Made by a program: the position numbers and the translations under genes. 64,000 bases of DNA from Mycobacterium sp. PS03-16 (GTDB taxonomy: Bacteria > Actinomycetota > Actinomycetes > Mycobacteriales > Mycobacteriaceae), in assembly GCF_004570325.1 (NCBI RefSeq), contig NZ_SPQO01000007.1, positions 62,001 to 126,000 of the forward strand, given 5' to 3'. The notes beneath the pieces were generated by a model. That model did no database searches. It was not told the origin of the DNA and was given only the letters and a program-made list of their open reading frames with translations. Position 1 is the first letter of the stretch, and each line of letters starts with the position of its first letter. Shown one piece after another: positions 33,963-41,767 of this stretch.

Positions 33963-35054
33963 GTGTCCGCGCTGTTCACCCCCCTGACACTGCGGGAGGT
34001 CAGGTTCGCGCACCGGGCGTGGATGTCGCCGATGATGCAGTTCTCCGCGGTGCCGGCCGGAGCGCACGAAGGCGCGCCCACCGACTGGCACCTTGCGCAT
34101 CTTGGATCGCGGGCGGTCGCAGGGGCGGCCCTGGTGATGGCCGAGGCCACCGCCGTCGACCCGGTCGGCCGCAGCAGCGTCCACGACCTCGGGCTGTGGA
34201 ACTCCGCGCAGGCCGATGCGTTCCGCCGGATCACGGCGTTCGTCACCGCTGCCGGGTCGATCCCGGGAATCCAGCTGGTGCACGCGGGTCGCAAGGGTGC
34301 CACGGGTCGGCCGTGGGCCGACGAGGGCGGCGTCGATGATTACCGGTGGCGCACCGTCGGACCCAGCGCGGTGCCGTTCGGGCGGTTACCGAACCCCGCC
34401 GAGCTGTCGGTCGCCGAGATCGCGCGAATCGTCGAGGCATTCGCCGCGTCGGCCCGCCTGGCCGCCGACGCCGGATTCCGGGTACTCGAACTGCACGGCG
34501 CGCACGGTTACCTGATCCACCAATTCCTCTCGCCCTACTCCAACACCCGCACCGACGGGTACGGCGGCGCGCTGACCAGTCGGCTCCGCTTCGCGCTCGA
34601 GGTCGTCGAGGCCGTGCGCGGCGCCTGGCCCGACGAGTTGCCGCTGTTCTTCCGGGTGTCGGCCACCGACTGGCTGGGTGGCGACACCGACGACGAGCGG
34701 CCAGGTTGGACGGTTGCCGACACCCTCGAACTGGCCACGCAGCTCAAGGTCCGCGGCGTCGACCTGATGGACGTGTCGTCGGGCGGGTCCGCACCGGACG
34801 CGCGGATTCCGGTGGCGCCCGGCTACCAGGTGCCGTTCGCCGCGCGGGTCCGTAAAGAGGTCGAGATCGCCACCAGCGCCGTCGGATTGATCACCGACGC
34901 GGATCAGGCCGAGGGTGTCGTCGCCGGCGAGCAGGCCGATGCGGTGTTCCTGGCCCGGGTGCTGCTGCGCAACCCGGCCTGGATCCGCCAGGCCGCCGAT
35001 CAGCTCGGCGCCACGCTGGACTACCCGCCGCAGTATCGCCGCGCATTCGTGTAG
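33963..35054 (+). CDS. Old yellow enzyme family NADH:flavin oxidoreductase
   Basis: The 363-residue FMN barrel of the YqjM-like class reduces activated C=C bonds with NAD(P)H. Family marks are SPMMQFSAVP near 22-31, IQLVHAGRKGATGRPW with conserved His and Arg, LHGAHGYLIHQFLSPYSN with the conserved HGAH block, RTDGYGG, and GLITDADQAEGVVAGEQADA near the C-terminus. The position of the redox-tuning Cys in YqjM (PMCQYS) is Met here. GTG 33963 starts 2 nt after the upstream stop; it is the last gene of the ALDH-MFS-monooxygenase operon and would reduce an unsaturated intermediate. Confidence 0.87.
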   Translation: MSALFTPLTLREVRFAHRAWMSPMMQFSAVPAGAHEGAPTDWHLAHLGSRAVAGAALVMAEATAVDPVGRSSVHDLGLWNSAQADAFRRITAFVTAAGSIPGIQLVHAGRKGATGRPWADEGGVDDYRWRTVGPSAVPFGRLPNPAELSVAEIARIVEAFAASARLAADAGFRVLELHGAHGYLIHQFLSPYSNTRTDGYGGALTSRLRFALEVVEAVRGAWPDELPLFFRVSATDWLGGDTDDERPGWTVADTLELATQLKVRGVDLMDVSSGGSAPDARIPVAPGYQVPFAARVRKEVEIATSAVGLITDADQAEGVVAGEQADAVFLARVLLRNPAWIRQAADQLGATLDYPPQYRRAFV

Positions 35055-35093
35055 ACGCCGCCCGGCGCGGCGGCTCGCGCCTACAGTGAGCCC

Positions 35094-35537
35094 GTGCGCA
35101 CCACCCGCTTCGCCGCCTGCGCGGCCGCCCTGGCCACCGCGTTCGGAACGGTAACCCCGGCGACGGCCACCGCCCAGCCCGCCGAACCGCCCGCGACACC
35201 GACCATCACGATGATTCCGGAGCGTCCGGCGCTGACCGGGGTCACTCCGTTCACCGACAACCCGGCCATCGTCGATGCGCGGCCGCAGGGCATCGAGGCC
35301 TGGAGCCGCCTGCCGGACCCCGACGCCGTCGCCGTCCAGTTCACCACCGGAACACCGGAGTGCTACGGCGTGCATGCCGAGGTGCAGGAGACCGCCGACA
35401 TCGTCGCGATCAAACTGCGGTCCGGCACCGTGCCGGAGGCGGTCGGCCGAGCGTGCATCGCGATCGGCGTCATCGGGTCGATGCCGGTGAAACTCGGCGC
35501 GCCCGTGGGCAGTCGCGCGGTGGTCAGCATCACGTGA
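35094..35537 (+). CDS. Secreted hypothetical protein, paralogue of 37006-37428
   Basis: The 147-residue protein has a Sec signal peptide (MRTTRFAACAAALATAFGTV, cleavage near ATAQ) and a mature domain with VTPFTDNPAIVDARP, IEAWSRLPDPDAVAVQFTTG, TPECYGVHAEVQETADIV and VGRACIAIGVIG. The same layout, with the same two cysteines in the CYGVHA and AC positions, occurs in the product of 37006-37428. A single disulfide is likely. Conserved in mycobacteria as far as I can judge; function unknown. The GTG start 39 nt after the OYE stop fits the signal peptide. Confidence 0.7.
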   Translation: MRTTRFAACAAALATAFGTVTPATATAQPAEPPATPTITMIPERPALTGVTPFTDNPAIVDARPQGIEAWSRLPDPDAVAVQFTTGTPECYGVHAEVQETADIVAIKLRSGTVPEAVGRACIAIGVIGSMPVKLGAPVGSRAVVSIT

Positions 35538-35584
35538 GACCGGGCCGCGCAGTGCCCGACGTCACCGTGCGCACTCTGTTAGGC

Positions 35585-35599
35585 CGCTAATAGTTAGCG
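35585..35599. promoter_or_regulatory. Operator upstream of the MarR gene
   Basis: CGCTAA-TAG-TTAGCG is a perfect inverted repeat ending 12 nt before GTG 35612, in an AT-richer patch. It is placed to autoregulate the MarR gene, whose transcript is probably nearly leaderless. Confidence 0.6.
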
Positions 35600-35611
35600 T
35601 ACGATCTAGTT

Positions 35612-36100
35612 GTGACGATCACGACGACCGAGATCGACCCGCTCGCCCTCGAGCGGCAGGTGTGCTTTGCCCTCGCGGTCACCAACCGGGCGGTGCTGGC
35701 GGTTTACCGCCCGCTGCTCGAACCGCTCGGGCTGACCCACCCGCAATACCTCGTCATGCTGGCCCTGTGGGACCACCGCAAGGCGGCGCCGGAAACGCGC
35801 TCACCCATGTCGGTCAAACAGATCGCCACCGCGCTGCAACTCGACTCCGCGACGCTGTCGCCGATGCTCAAACGGCTGGAGACGCTGGGGCTGATCACCC
35901 GAGCGCGCAGCAGCGCCGACGAACGGTCGACCGAGGTGGCGTTGACCGGACAGGGTGTCGCCTTGCGCGAGCGTGCCCTGGCGATCCCGCCCGCCGTCGT
36001 CTCCCGCCTCGGCGTCGACCTGTCCGAACTCGAAGAGCTGCACCGGGTACTCACCCGCGTCAACACCGCGGCCCTTGCCGCCGGTGATCTGCCCCTCTGA
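35612..36100 (+). CDS. MarR family regulator, OhrR-like
   Basis: The 162-residue protein has the MarR winged helix (LTHPQYLVMLALWDHRK, MSVKQIATALQLDSATLSPM, LKRLETLGLITRARSS then DERSTEVALTGQG). Near the N-terminus Cys18 in LERQVCFALAV matches the reactive Cys of OhrR-type peroxide sensors (Q-x-C-F-A-L pattern), so it probably senses organic hydroperoxides. The usual partner Ohr is not adjacent; instead a DUF5313 membrane protein follows 28 nt downstream. A perfect palindrome precedes the gene. Confidence 0.8.
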   Translation: MTITTTEIDPLALERQVCFALAVTNRAVLAVYRPLLEPLGLTHPQYLVMLALWDHRKAAPETRSPMSVKQIATALQLDSATLSPMLKRLETLGLITRARSSADERSTEVALTGQGVALRERALAIPPAVVSRLGVDLSELEELHRVLTRVNTAALAAGDLPL

Positions 36101-36128
36101 CCCCACCAACCCGCACAGGAGAGCCACC

Positions 36129-36557
36129 ATGGCCGCCGACACCGCGCCAGAACGCCCCTCGACCTGGCAGCGCTTCCGCTACATCTACGGCAAGCGACTG
36201 CCGGCATCCATGAACCGCTGGGTCGCCGAGGACCTCGCGGGCGAGGGCGCCGTCCGCCGGCACATGATCCGGATGGCGATCCCGCCGCTGCTGATCCTCG
36301 CTCCGTTCTGGTTGCTGCCGGCCTCCTTCTACGTCCGCCTCGAGATGACCGCGCCCATCTACATCTGGGCCATCCTGATGGCGCTCGCCCTCAACAAGGT
36401 GTGGCGGCGGCACCGGCTGGCGCAGCACCGCCTCGACCCCAACCTGGTCGACGTGATCAAGCGCAAGAGGGACGCCCACATTCACGAGGACTACGCCCGC
36501 CGCTTCGGACCCCGTCCCGAAGAGGCGAAGTGGCAGTCCAACAGCAGCCCGTTCTAG
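36129..36557 (+). CDS. DUF5313-like membrane protein
   Basis: The 142-residue protein has WQRFRYIYGKRLPASMNRWV and EDLAGEGAVRRHMIRMAIPP, then two membrane helices (PPLLILAPFWLLPASFYV and APIYIWAILMALALNKVW) and a basic cytosolic tail KRKRDAHIHEDYARRFG. This is the layout of the mycobacterial DUF5313 family of unknown function. It follows the OhrR-like regulator closely and may be its target, perhaps in envelope response to peroxide. Confidence 0.65.
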   Translation: MAADTAPERPSTWQRFRYIYGKRLPASMNRWVAEDLAGEGAVRRHMIRMAIPPLLILAPFWLLPASFYVRLEMTAPIYIWAILMALALNKVWRRHRLAQHRLDPNLVDVIKRKRDAHIHEDYARRFGPRPEEAKWQSNSSPF

Positions 36558-36709
36558 CCCTGCTGCGGCAATTTGCCCGCGGCATTGCGCAGAAGTAGAT
36601 TGACCGGCGGCCAATCCCCGCTGCAGAAAGCGCACACATGCCTGCCACGATTCGGAGTTCTCACGCATGCCGGCGCCGGGCGCTCCACCGGACGGCGCGT
36701 CGCAGGGCA

Positions 36710-36904
36710 ATGCCGCCGATGGCCGGCCAGGCGTTCGAGATGGTGATCACCCGGGATGCGACGGGCTGGGTGGTGAGCGTCCCCGAACTGGGCGCCGTGA
36801 CCCGCGACCCGTCCCGCGCCGACGCCGAAGCCACTGCGCGTGATCTGATCTCACACCTCACGGGCATCCCCCACGCGTTCGTCGCGCTCTGGTCGCGGGA
36901 CTGA
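36710..36904 (+). CDS. Small HicB-like protein
   Basis: The 64-residue product (starting MPPMAGQAFEMV; ATG 36719 is an alternative) has a strand-helix pattern VITRDATGWVVSVPELGAVT and DAEATARDLISHLTGIP, as in the partial RNase-H-like fold of HicB antitoxin N-domains. No HicA-type toxin gene is adjacent and no DNA-binding part is present, so this is a lone small domain known in many mycobacteria rather than a toxin-antitoxin pair. The longer frame back to 36638 is Arg-rich and unlikely. Confidence 0.55.
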   Translation: MPPMAGQAFEMVITRDATGWVVSVPELGAVTRDPSRADAEATARDLISHLTGIPHAFVALWSRD

Positions 36905-37005
36905 CCGCCCACCGCCCCGGCGGTGACCCAACCGACGCACAACCGTGACGCGACGCGTGGCGTGATCGAGGCCGACCTACCCGGCGCCGGATCTACCGTC
37001 ATCAC

Positions 37006-37428
37006 ATGCGAATCGCGCTGTCCGCGTCCGTGGCGGGTGCCCTGTTCAGCGTCGGCCTCTCCTCCCTGGCCGCCCCTGCGGCCGCCGCGCCGACCACCAC
37101 CGAACCGATTGAGCGGCAGTTGAGTTCGACCGAGGTGCCGTTCACCGACCGGGCCGACATCGTGAACACGACCTCGCTCGCGTTCGACGGGTGGAGCCGC
37201 CTGCCGGAGACGAACAGCATTCGCGTCTACTTCGTCGCCGGCACGCCGTCGTGCTACGGCGTCCACGCAACCACCACCGAGACGCCCGACGCGGTCACCG
37301 TGCACCTCAGCGAAGGGCTGCTCCCGGAGGCCGCCGATCGGCTCTGCTCGGCCAAGGCCGTCCTCGGCGCCACCACCATCACCCTCGACGCACCACTGGG
37401 CGATCGCGCCGTGCTGAGCGCTTCCTGA
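37006..37428 (+). CDS. Secreted hypothetical protein, paralogue of 35094-35537
   Basis: The 140-residue protein has a Sec signal (MRIALSASVAGALFSVGLSS, cleavage near APAAAA) and a mature domain sharing VPFTDRADIVNTT, FDGWSRLPETNSIRVYFVAG, TPSCYGVHATTTETPDAV and ADRLCSAKAVLG with the 35094 gene, including both cysteines. Two diverged copies 1.5 kb apart with three unrelated genes between imply an old local duplication. Function unknown; probably a small exported, disulfide-stabilised protein. Confidence 0.72.
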   Translation: MRIALSASVAGALFSVGLSSLAAPAAAAPTTTEPIERQLSSTEVPFTDRADIVNTTSLAFDGWSRLPETNSIRVYFVAGTPSCYGVHATTTETPDAVTVHLSEGLLPEAADRLCSAKAVLGATTITLDAPLGDRAVLSAS

Positions 37429-37441
37429 CAATCATTTTCGA
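37427..37441. promoter_or_regulatory. Fur/Zur-like operator, copy 1
   Basis: GACAATCATTTTCGA matches copy 2 at 37474 in 13 of 15 positions and overlaps the stop codon of the upstream gene. The GACAATC/TTTTC pattern is like Fur-family boxes. Confidence 0.45.
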
Positions 37442-37470
37442 CAAGTGGCTCCGCCACGGGTAGCCTCCCT

Positions 37471-37489
37471 ATCGACAATCGTTGTCGAT
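37471..37489. promoter_or_regulatory. Fur/Zur-like operator, copy 2
   Basis: ATCGACAA-TCG-TTGTCGAT is a perfect 19-bp palindrome 14 bp upstream of the GTG at 37504. With copy 1, 47 bp upstream, it suggests cooperative binding of a metal-sensing Fur/Zur-type repressor. Confidence 0.55.
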
Positions 37490-37503
37490 TAGACGGGGGT
37501 TCC

Positions 37504-37878
37504 GTGACCGTGCCGAACACCCGCCGCGGCTTCACCGCCGTGGTGTGCAGCAGCTGTCCGGCGTCCGCCCATCTCGCGGTGCTCGACGCGCTGCGCGCCG
37601 TGGTCCGCGAGAGCGCCCTCGGCGTGCTGGTGACCTCACGGTGCCTTGCGGGCCGATTCGCCTGCGCGACGGGCCTACACGGCCGCGGAACGATGGTGAT
37701 CGTGCAGCCCTGCACCGCGGAACGCCGCCCGATCGGGCCCGCGCACTGGATCGGCCCCCTCACCGATCCCGCAGATGTCACCACCGTGCGGGACTGGTTG
37801 CGCGCCGGAGCGTGGGATCCCGACGCATTACCCGCCCGGCTCACCGCCGGCCTCGCGCGCGCCGCCGCGCGCAATTGA
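37504..37878 (+). CDS. Cysteine-containing small protein, possible metal-responsive
   Basis: The 124-residue protein has CSSC in TAVVCSSCPASAHLAVLDAL (Cys15, Cys18), then LVTSRCLAGRFACATGLHG with two further cysteines, then MVIVQPCTAE. The order Cys-x2-Cys ... Cys-x5-Cys on a thioredoxin-like strand-helix frame recalls small [2Fe-2S] ferredoxin-like or DUF1636-type metal proteins, but I cannot name the family. The duplicated Fur/Zur-like palindromes in front suggest induction when zinc or iron is scarce. GTG 37504 is followed by a good N-terminus (MTVPNTRRGFTAVV). Confidence 0.6.
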   Translation: MTVPNTRRGFTAVVCSSCPASAHLAVLDALRAVVRESALGVLVTSRCLAGRFACATGLHGRGTMVIVQPCTAERRPIGPAHWIGPLTDPADVTTVRDWLRAGAWDPDALPARLTAGLARAAARN

Positions 37879-37920
37879 CCGGCGACGGTTGAACCTCATC
37901 AAGATCGGGAATCCACGTTC

Positions 37921-37940
37921 CGTGTGAGGCACCTCACACG
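37921..37940. promoter_or_regulatory. Operator of the dicarboxylate operon
   Basis: CGTGTGAGG-CA-CCTCACACG is an inverted repeat with perfect 9-bp arms, 30 bp upstream of the SLC13 transporter start. No regulator gene is adjacent. Confidence 0.55.
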
Positions 37941-37970
37941 CCGCGTCGTACGTCGCCGAGGAGTGGCCCG

Positions 37971-39575
37971 ATGACCGCTGACAACCCGGTCAAGAGAACC
38001 GATGTCGACAAGGCGCTGCTCGGCAGCGCGACCTATCGCAGCCTCGGCGAGCAACGGCTCACCCCGGCCGAGGAGAAGTTCGAGAAGGGCCGGCGCACGG
38101 TCGGGCTCTTCCTCGCGCCTGTCCTGACGATCGTCTTTCTCCTGCTACCACTGGACATTCCGCCGCAACAGCAGACGCTGGCCGGCGTACTGCTGGGCGT
38201 GATCGTCCTGTGGGTCACCGAGGCGGTCCCCATCCCGATCGGCGGCCTGCTCGGCGTCGCCGTGGTCGTGTTCCTGGGTGTCGCGCCGGTCGACGACGTG
38301 CTCGGACCGTTCGGCTCCTCGACGGTCTTCACGTTCATCGGCGCGTTCATCCTCGCCCAGGCGATGCTCAAACACGGCGTCGCCCGGCGCTTCGCGTTCC
38401 GCATCCTCGCCCTGCCCCGCGCCGGCCAGTCCACCACCGGCGTCATCATCGCCTTTGGCGCGATCACGTGCCTGCTCTCGGCGTTCGTCTCCAACACGGC
38501 GACGGTGGCGATGCTGCTGCCCACCGCGCTCGGCATCCTCGGGGTGATCGCCAAACTGCTGCAGAAGCAGGGCAAGGTGGCCGAGGACTTCGACCCGCTG
38601 CGGTTGAAGGTGGGCGCGGCGATCATGTTGATGCTCGCCTACGCGGCCAGTGTCGGGGGCCTGCTGACCCCGGTCGGCAGCCCACCGAACCTGATCGGCC
38701 GCGGCCTTATCGAAGAGGCCACCGGGGAGCGCATCAGCTTCGGGCAGTGGATGGTGATGGCCGCACCGATCTGCCTGCTGATGTTCATCGCGCTCGCCGT
38801 CGTGCTGATCAAACTGAACAAGCCGGAGATCAAGAGGATCGAGGGCGTCGCGGACTACGTGGCCCGCGAGCGCGAGGAGATGGGCCGGCTGAGCCGCGCG
38901 GAGAAGAACACGCTCATCGCGTTCGGCGTCACGGTGAGCCTGTGGATACTGCCCGGCATCATCGCGCTGCTCTTCGGCAACGAGTCGGACATCTACACGC
39001 TGGTCAGCGACCGCCTCGACGAGGGCACGGTCGCCGTCTTCGGCGCGGCCCTGCTGTTCCTGCTGCCGACCGACTGGGAGCAGCGCGAGTTCACGCTGCG
39101 CTGGAAGGACGCCGCCGCGATCGACTGGGGCACCATCGTACTGTTCGGCACCGGGATCATCTTCGGCTCGCTGCTGGCCGACACGGGACTGGCCGAGACC
39201 ATCGGCACGTCGGTCGCCGACTCGCTCGGCCTGACCAGCGTCGTGGCCATCACGATCTTCGCCGTGCTGCTGGCGATCGTGGTGTCGGAGACGACGAGTA
39301 ACACCGCCTCGGCCGCGGTGGTGGTGCCGATCATCATCCCGGTCGCGGTGGCCGCCGGGGTCAATCCGTTCGTGCCGGCGCTGGCCGCCACCTTCGCCGC
39401 CTCGTTCGGCTTCATGCTGCCGGTCTCGACCCCGCAGAACGCGATCGTCTACGGCTCGGGCGCGGTGCCGATCACCACGATGATCCGCTCCGGGATCAGC
39501 TTCGACATCGCCGGTGCGGTCCTCATCATCGTGTTCCTGCCGTTGTTGATCGCGATGCTGGGCCTCGGCGCATGA
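37971..39575 (+). CDS. SLC13 (DASS) family sodium:dicarboxylate transporter
   Basis: The 534-residue permease has the two repeated SNT signatures of the divalent-anion symporter family: AFVSNTATVAMLLPTALGIL near 175-195 and TTSNTASAAVVVPIIIPVAV near 440-460, plus GSPPNLIGRGLI. It begins with a cytosolic segment of about 50 residues and has about 12 helices. Family members import succinate, malate, fumarate or tartrate with sodium. Its stop overlaps by 4 nt the start of a D-malate/tartrate dehydrogenase-like gene, supporting uptake of a hydroxy-dicarboxylate. Confidence 0.85.
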   Translation: MTADNPVKRTDVDKALLGSATYRSLGEQRLTPAEEKFEKGRRTVGLFLAPVLTIVFLLLPLDIPPQQQTLAGVLLGVIVLWVTEAVPIPIGGLLGVAVVVFLGVAPVDDVLGPFGSSTVFTFIGAFILAQAMLKHGVARRFAFRILALPRAGQSTTGVIIAFGAITCLLSAFVSNTATVAMLLPTALGILGVIAKLLQKQGKVAEDFDPLRLKVGAAIMLMLAYAASVGGLLTPVGSPPNLIGRGLIEEATGERISFGQWMVMAAPICLLMFIALAVVLIKLNKPEIKRIEGVADYVAREREEMGRLSRAEKNTLIAFGVTVSLWILPGIIALLFGNESDIYTLVSDRLDEGTVAVFGAALLFLLPTDWEQREFTLRWKDAAAIDWGTIVLFGTGIIFGSLLADTGLAETIGTSVADSLGLTSVVAITIFAVLLAIVVSETTSNTASAAVVVPIIIPVAVAAGVNPFVPALAATFAASFGFMLPVSTPQNAIVYGSGAVPITTMIRSGISFDIAGAVLIIVFLPLLIAMLGLGA

Positions 39576-40624
39576 GCGCACAGCGCATCGCCGTGATACC
39601 CGGCGACGGCATCGGCACCGAGGTGATCGACTCCGCGCGGGCGGTGCTCGACGCGGTCAGCGACCGCCACGGGATCGCGCTGGACTACGAGGAGTTCGAC
39701 TGGTCGTGCCAGCGCTACACCCGCGACGGTGCGATGATGCCGGCCGACGGGCTCGACACGTTGCGCGGGTTCGACGCGATCCTGCTGGGTGCGGTGGGCT
39801 GGGCCGGTGTGCCCGACCACATCTCGCTGTGGGGCCTGCTGATCCCGATCCGCCGCGAGTTCCGCCAGTACGTGAACCTGCGGCCCATCCGTGTCTTCGA
39901 CGGCGTCGAGAGCCCGTTGCGCAACGCCGCCGGCGTCGACTTCGTCGTCGTCCGAGAGAACGTCGAGGGCGAGTACAGCGAGATCGGCGGGCGGCTCAAC
40001 CGCGGTTTCCCCGACGAGATGGCCGTGCAGGAGTCGGTGTTCACCCGCGTCGGGGTCTCCCGGATCGCCGACTATGCCTTCGAACTGGCCGAGACCCGCC
40101 GCGGATACGTCACGTCGGCCACCAAGTCCAACGGCATCGTGCACACGCTGCCGTTCTGGGACGAGGTGGTCGCCGAACGCGCCGCGCGCCACCCGCAGGT
40201 GCGGTTCGACAGCGAGCACATCGACGCGCTGGCGGCGAAGTTCGTCCTGCAGCCCGGCCGGTTCGACGTGGTGGTCGGCTCGAACCTGTTCGGCGACATC
40301 CTGTCCGACCTCGCCGCCGCCGTGGCCGGGTCCATCGGCATCGCCCCGTCGGCCAACCTCGACCCCACCAAGGAGCATCCGTCGATGTTCGAACCGGTCC
40401 ACGGTTCGGCACCCGACATCGCCGGACAGGGCATCGCCAACCCGATCGGCGCGGTGTGGTCGGCGGCGATGATGCTCGAGCACCTCGGTCACGCCGCGGC
40501 CGCCGCCGATGTCCTGGCCGCGGTCGAACAGACACTGGCCCGCCCGGAAACCCGCACCGGCGACCTCGGCGGGCAGGCGTCGACGATGGAGGTGACCGAG
40601 GCGCTGGTCGCGCGATTGTCCTGA
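39572..40624 (+). CDS. D-malate/tartrate dehydrogenase-like
   Basis: The 350-residue enzyme belongs to the beta-decarboxylating dehydrogenase family (isocitrate, isopropylmalate, tartrate). IAVIPGDGIGTEVIDSARAV opens the fold. VVRENVEGEYSEIGGRLNRG with the ...EGEYS-x-x-GG... form is characteristic of the D-malate/tartrate branch. FGDILSDLAAAVAGSIGIAP and VHGSAPDIAGQGIANPIGAV form the metal and NAD sites. With NAD+ and Mn2+/Mg2+ it would convert D-malate to pyruvate and CO2 or oxidise tartrate. It is coupled to the SLC13 carrier. Substrate choice between the two acids is not resolvable here. Confidence 0.83.
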   Translation: MSAQRIAVIPGDGIGTEVIDSARAVLDAVSDRHGIALDYEEFDWSCQRYTRDGAMMPADGLDTLRGFDAILLGAVGWAGVPDHISLWGLLIPIRREFRQYVNLRPIRVFDGVESPLRNAAGVDFVVVRENVEGEYSEIGGRLNRGFPDEMAVQESVFTRVGVSRIADYAFELAETRRGYVTSATKSNGIVHTLPFWDEVVAERAARHPQVRFDSEHIDALAAKFVLQPGRFDVVVGSNLFGDILSDLAAAVAGSIGIAPSANLDPTKEHPSMFEPVHGSAPDIAGQGIANPIGAVWSAAMMLEHLGHAAAAADVLAAVEQTLARPETRTGDLGGQASTMEVTEALVARLS

Positions 40625-40680
40625 GCCCGGCGCCCTGCGGCACACTGGTGGCGTCGTCGAGCGAGAGGATGCGCGCAGGG

Positions 40681-41763
40681 ATGTCCGCACAGGAACCGTT
40701 GTCCCTCGGGGTGCTCGCCGGTGATGGCATTGGCCCCGAGATCGTCACGGCCGCAACGCAGGTCGCCGAGCAGGCGCTGGCCACGGTGTCCGTGCCGGTC
40801 CGGTGGCGTCGGCTGCGCATCGGCGCCGAGGCGATCACCGCCGACGGCACGCCGCTGCCCGAATCGACGCTGGACGCACTCGACGGGCTCGATGCCTGGC
40901 TGCTCGGCCCGCATGACAACGCCGCCTATCCGGCACCGTTTCGCGACGCGCTCTCCCCCGGCGGCGCGATCCGCAAACGCTACGGGATGTTCGCCAACAT
41001 CCGGCCCGCCCGCCGGCTGAGCGACACCGTGCCCGCCGCGTGTCCCGGTCTCGACGTGGTGGTGGTCCGCGAGAACACGGAGGGCTTCTACGCCGACCGC
41101 AACATGTACGACGGCGCAGGCGAGTTCATGCCCACCCCCGATGTGGCGATGGCGGTCGCGGTGTTCACCCGCGAGGCATGTGAGCGGATCGCCCACCGGG
41201 CGTTCCGGCTGGCCGCCACCCGTCGCCGCTCGGTCACGGTGGCGCACAAGGCCAATGTGCTGGCCAAGACCACCGGCCTGTTCCGGGACAGCTGCCTGGC
41301 GGTGGCCGGGCATTACCCGGAGGTGACCGTACGCTGCGAGCACATCGATGCGCTCGCCGCACTGCTGGTCGCCCGGCCGGCGGAGTTCGACGTCATCGTC
41401 GCCGAGAACATGTTCGGTGACATCCTGTCCGACCTCACCGGCCAGCTGACCGGCTCGCTGGGCATGGCGCCGTCGATCAACGCCTCCGCCGACAAGGCCA
41501 TGGCCCAGGCCGCGCACGGGTCGGCACCCGACATCGCCGGCCGCAACACCGCCAATCCCGTGGCGATGATCATGTCCACCGCGATGCTGCTCGACTGGCT
41601 CGCCGACCGCGACGGCGACACGACGCTCGCCGAGGCGGCGCAGACCGTCCGGACCGCGGTACGCCGCACCCTCGATGACGGGGTGCACACCGCCGACCTC
41701 GGCGGTGCGGCGACCACCACGGGCTTCACCGAGCACGTGCTGTCGGTGATCGCGGCGACCTGA
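40681..41763 (+). CDS. Second isocitrate/isopropylmalate-dehydrogenase-family enzyme
   Basis: The 360-residue paralogue of the preceding gene has LGVLAGDGIGPEIVTAATQV, VVVRENTEGFYADRNMYDG, the catalytic Lys in SVTVAHKANVLAKTTGLF, and ENMFGDILSDLTGQLTGSLG plus AAHGSAPDIAGRNTANPVAM. The EGFYADRN substrate loop differs from the EGEYSEIGG of its neighbour, so it probably takes a different 2-hydroxyacid (a homoisocitrate-, isocitrate- or methyltartronate-like compound). It starts 56 nt after the upstream stop; ATG 40669 is an alternative start 12 nt earlier. Leucine biosynthesis is unlikely in this context. Confidence 0.75.
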   Translation: MSAQEPLSLGVLAGDGIGPEIVTAATQVAEQALATVSVPVRWRRLRIGAEAITADGTPLPESTLDALDGLDAWLLGPHDNAAYPAPFRDALSPGGAIRKRYGMFANIRPARRLSDTVPAACPGLDVVVVRENTEGFYADRNMYDGAGEFMPTPDVAMAVAVFTREACERIAHRAFRLAATRRRSVTVAHKANVLAKTTGLFRDSCLAVAGHYPEVTVRCEHIDALAALLVARPAEFDVIVAENMFGDILSDLTGQLTGSLGMAPSINASADKAMAQAAHGSAPDIAGRNTANPVAMIMSTAMLLDWLADRDGDTTLAEAAQTVRTAVRRTLDDGVHTADLGGAATTTGFTEHVLSVIAAT

Positions 41764-41767
41764 GGAG

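Noticed and set aside
36638..37428. Possible HicAB toxin-antitoxin pair around the HicB-like small protein
   Set aside because: No HicA-like double-stranded-RNA-binding fold gene is adjacent; the next gene encodes a secreted protein.
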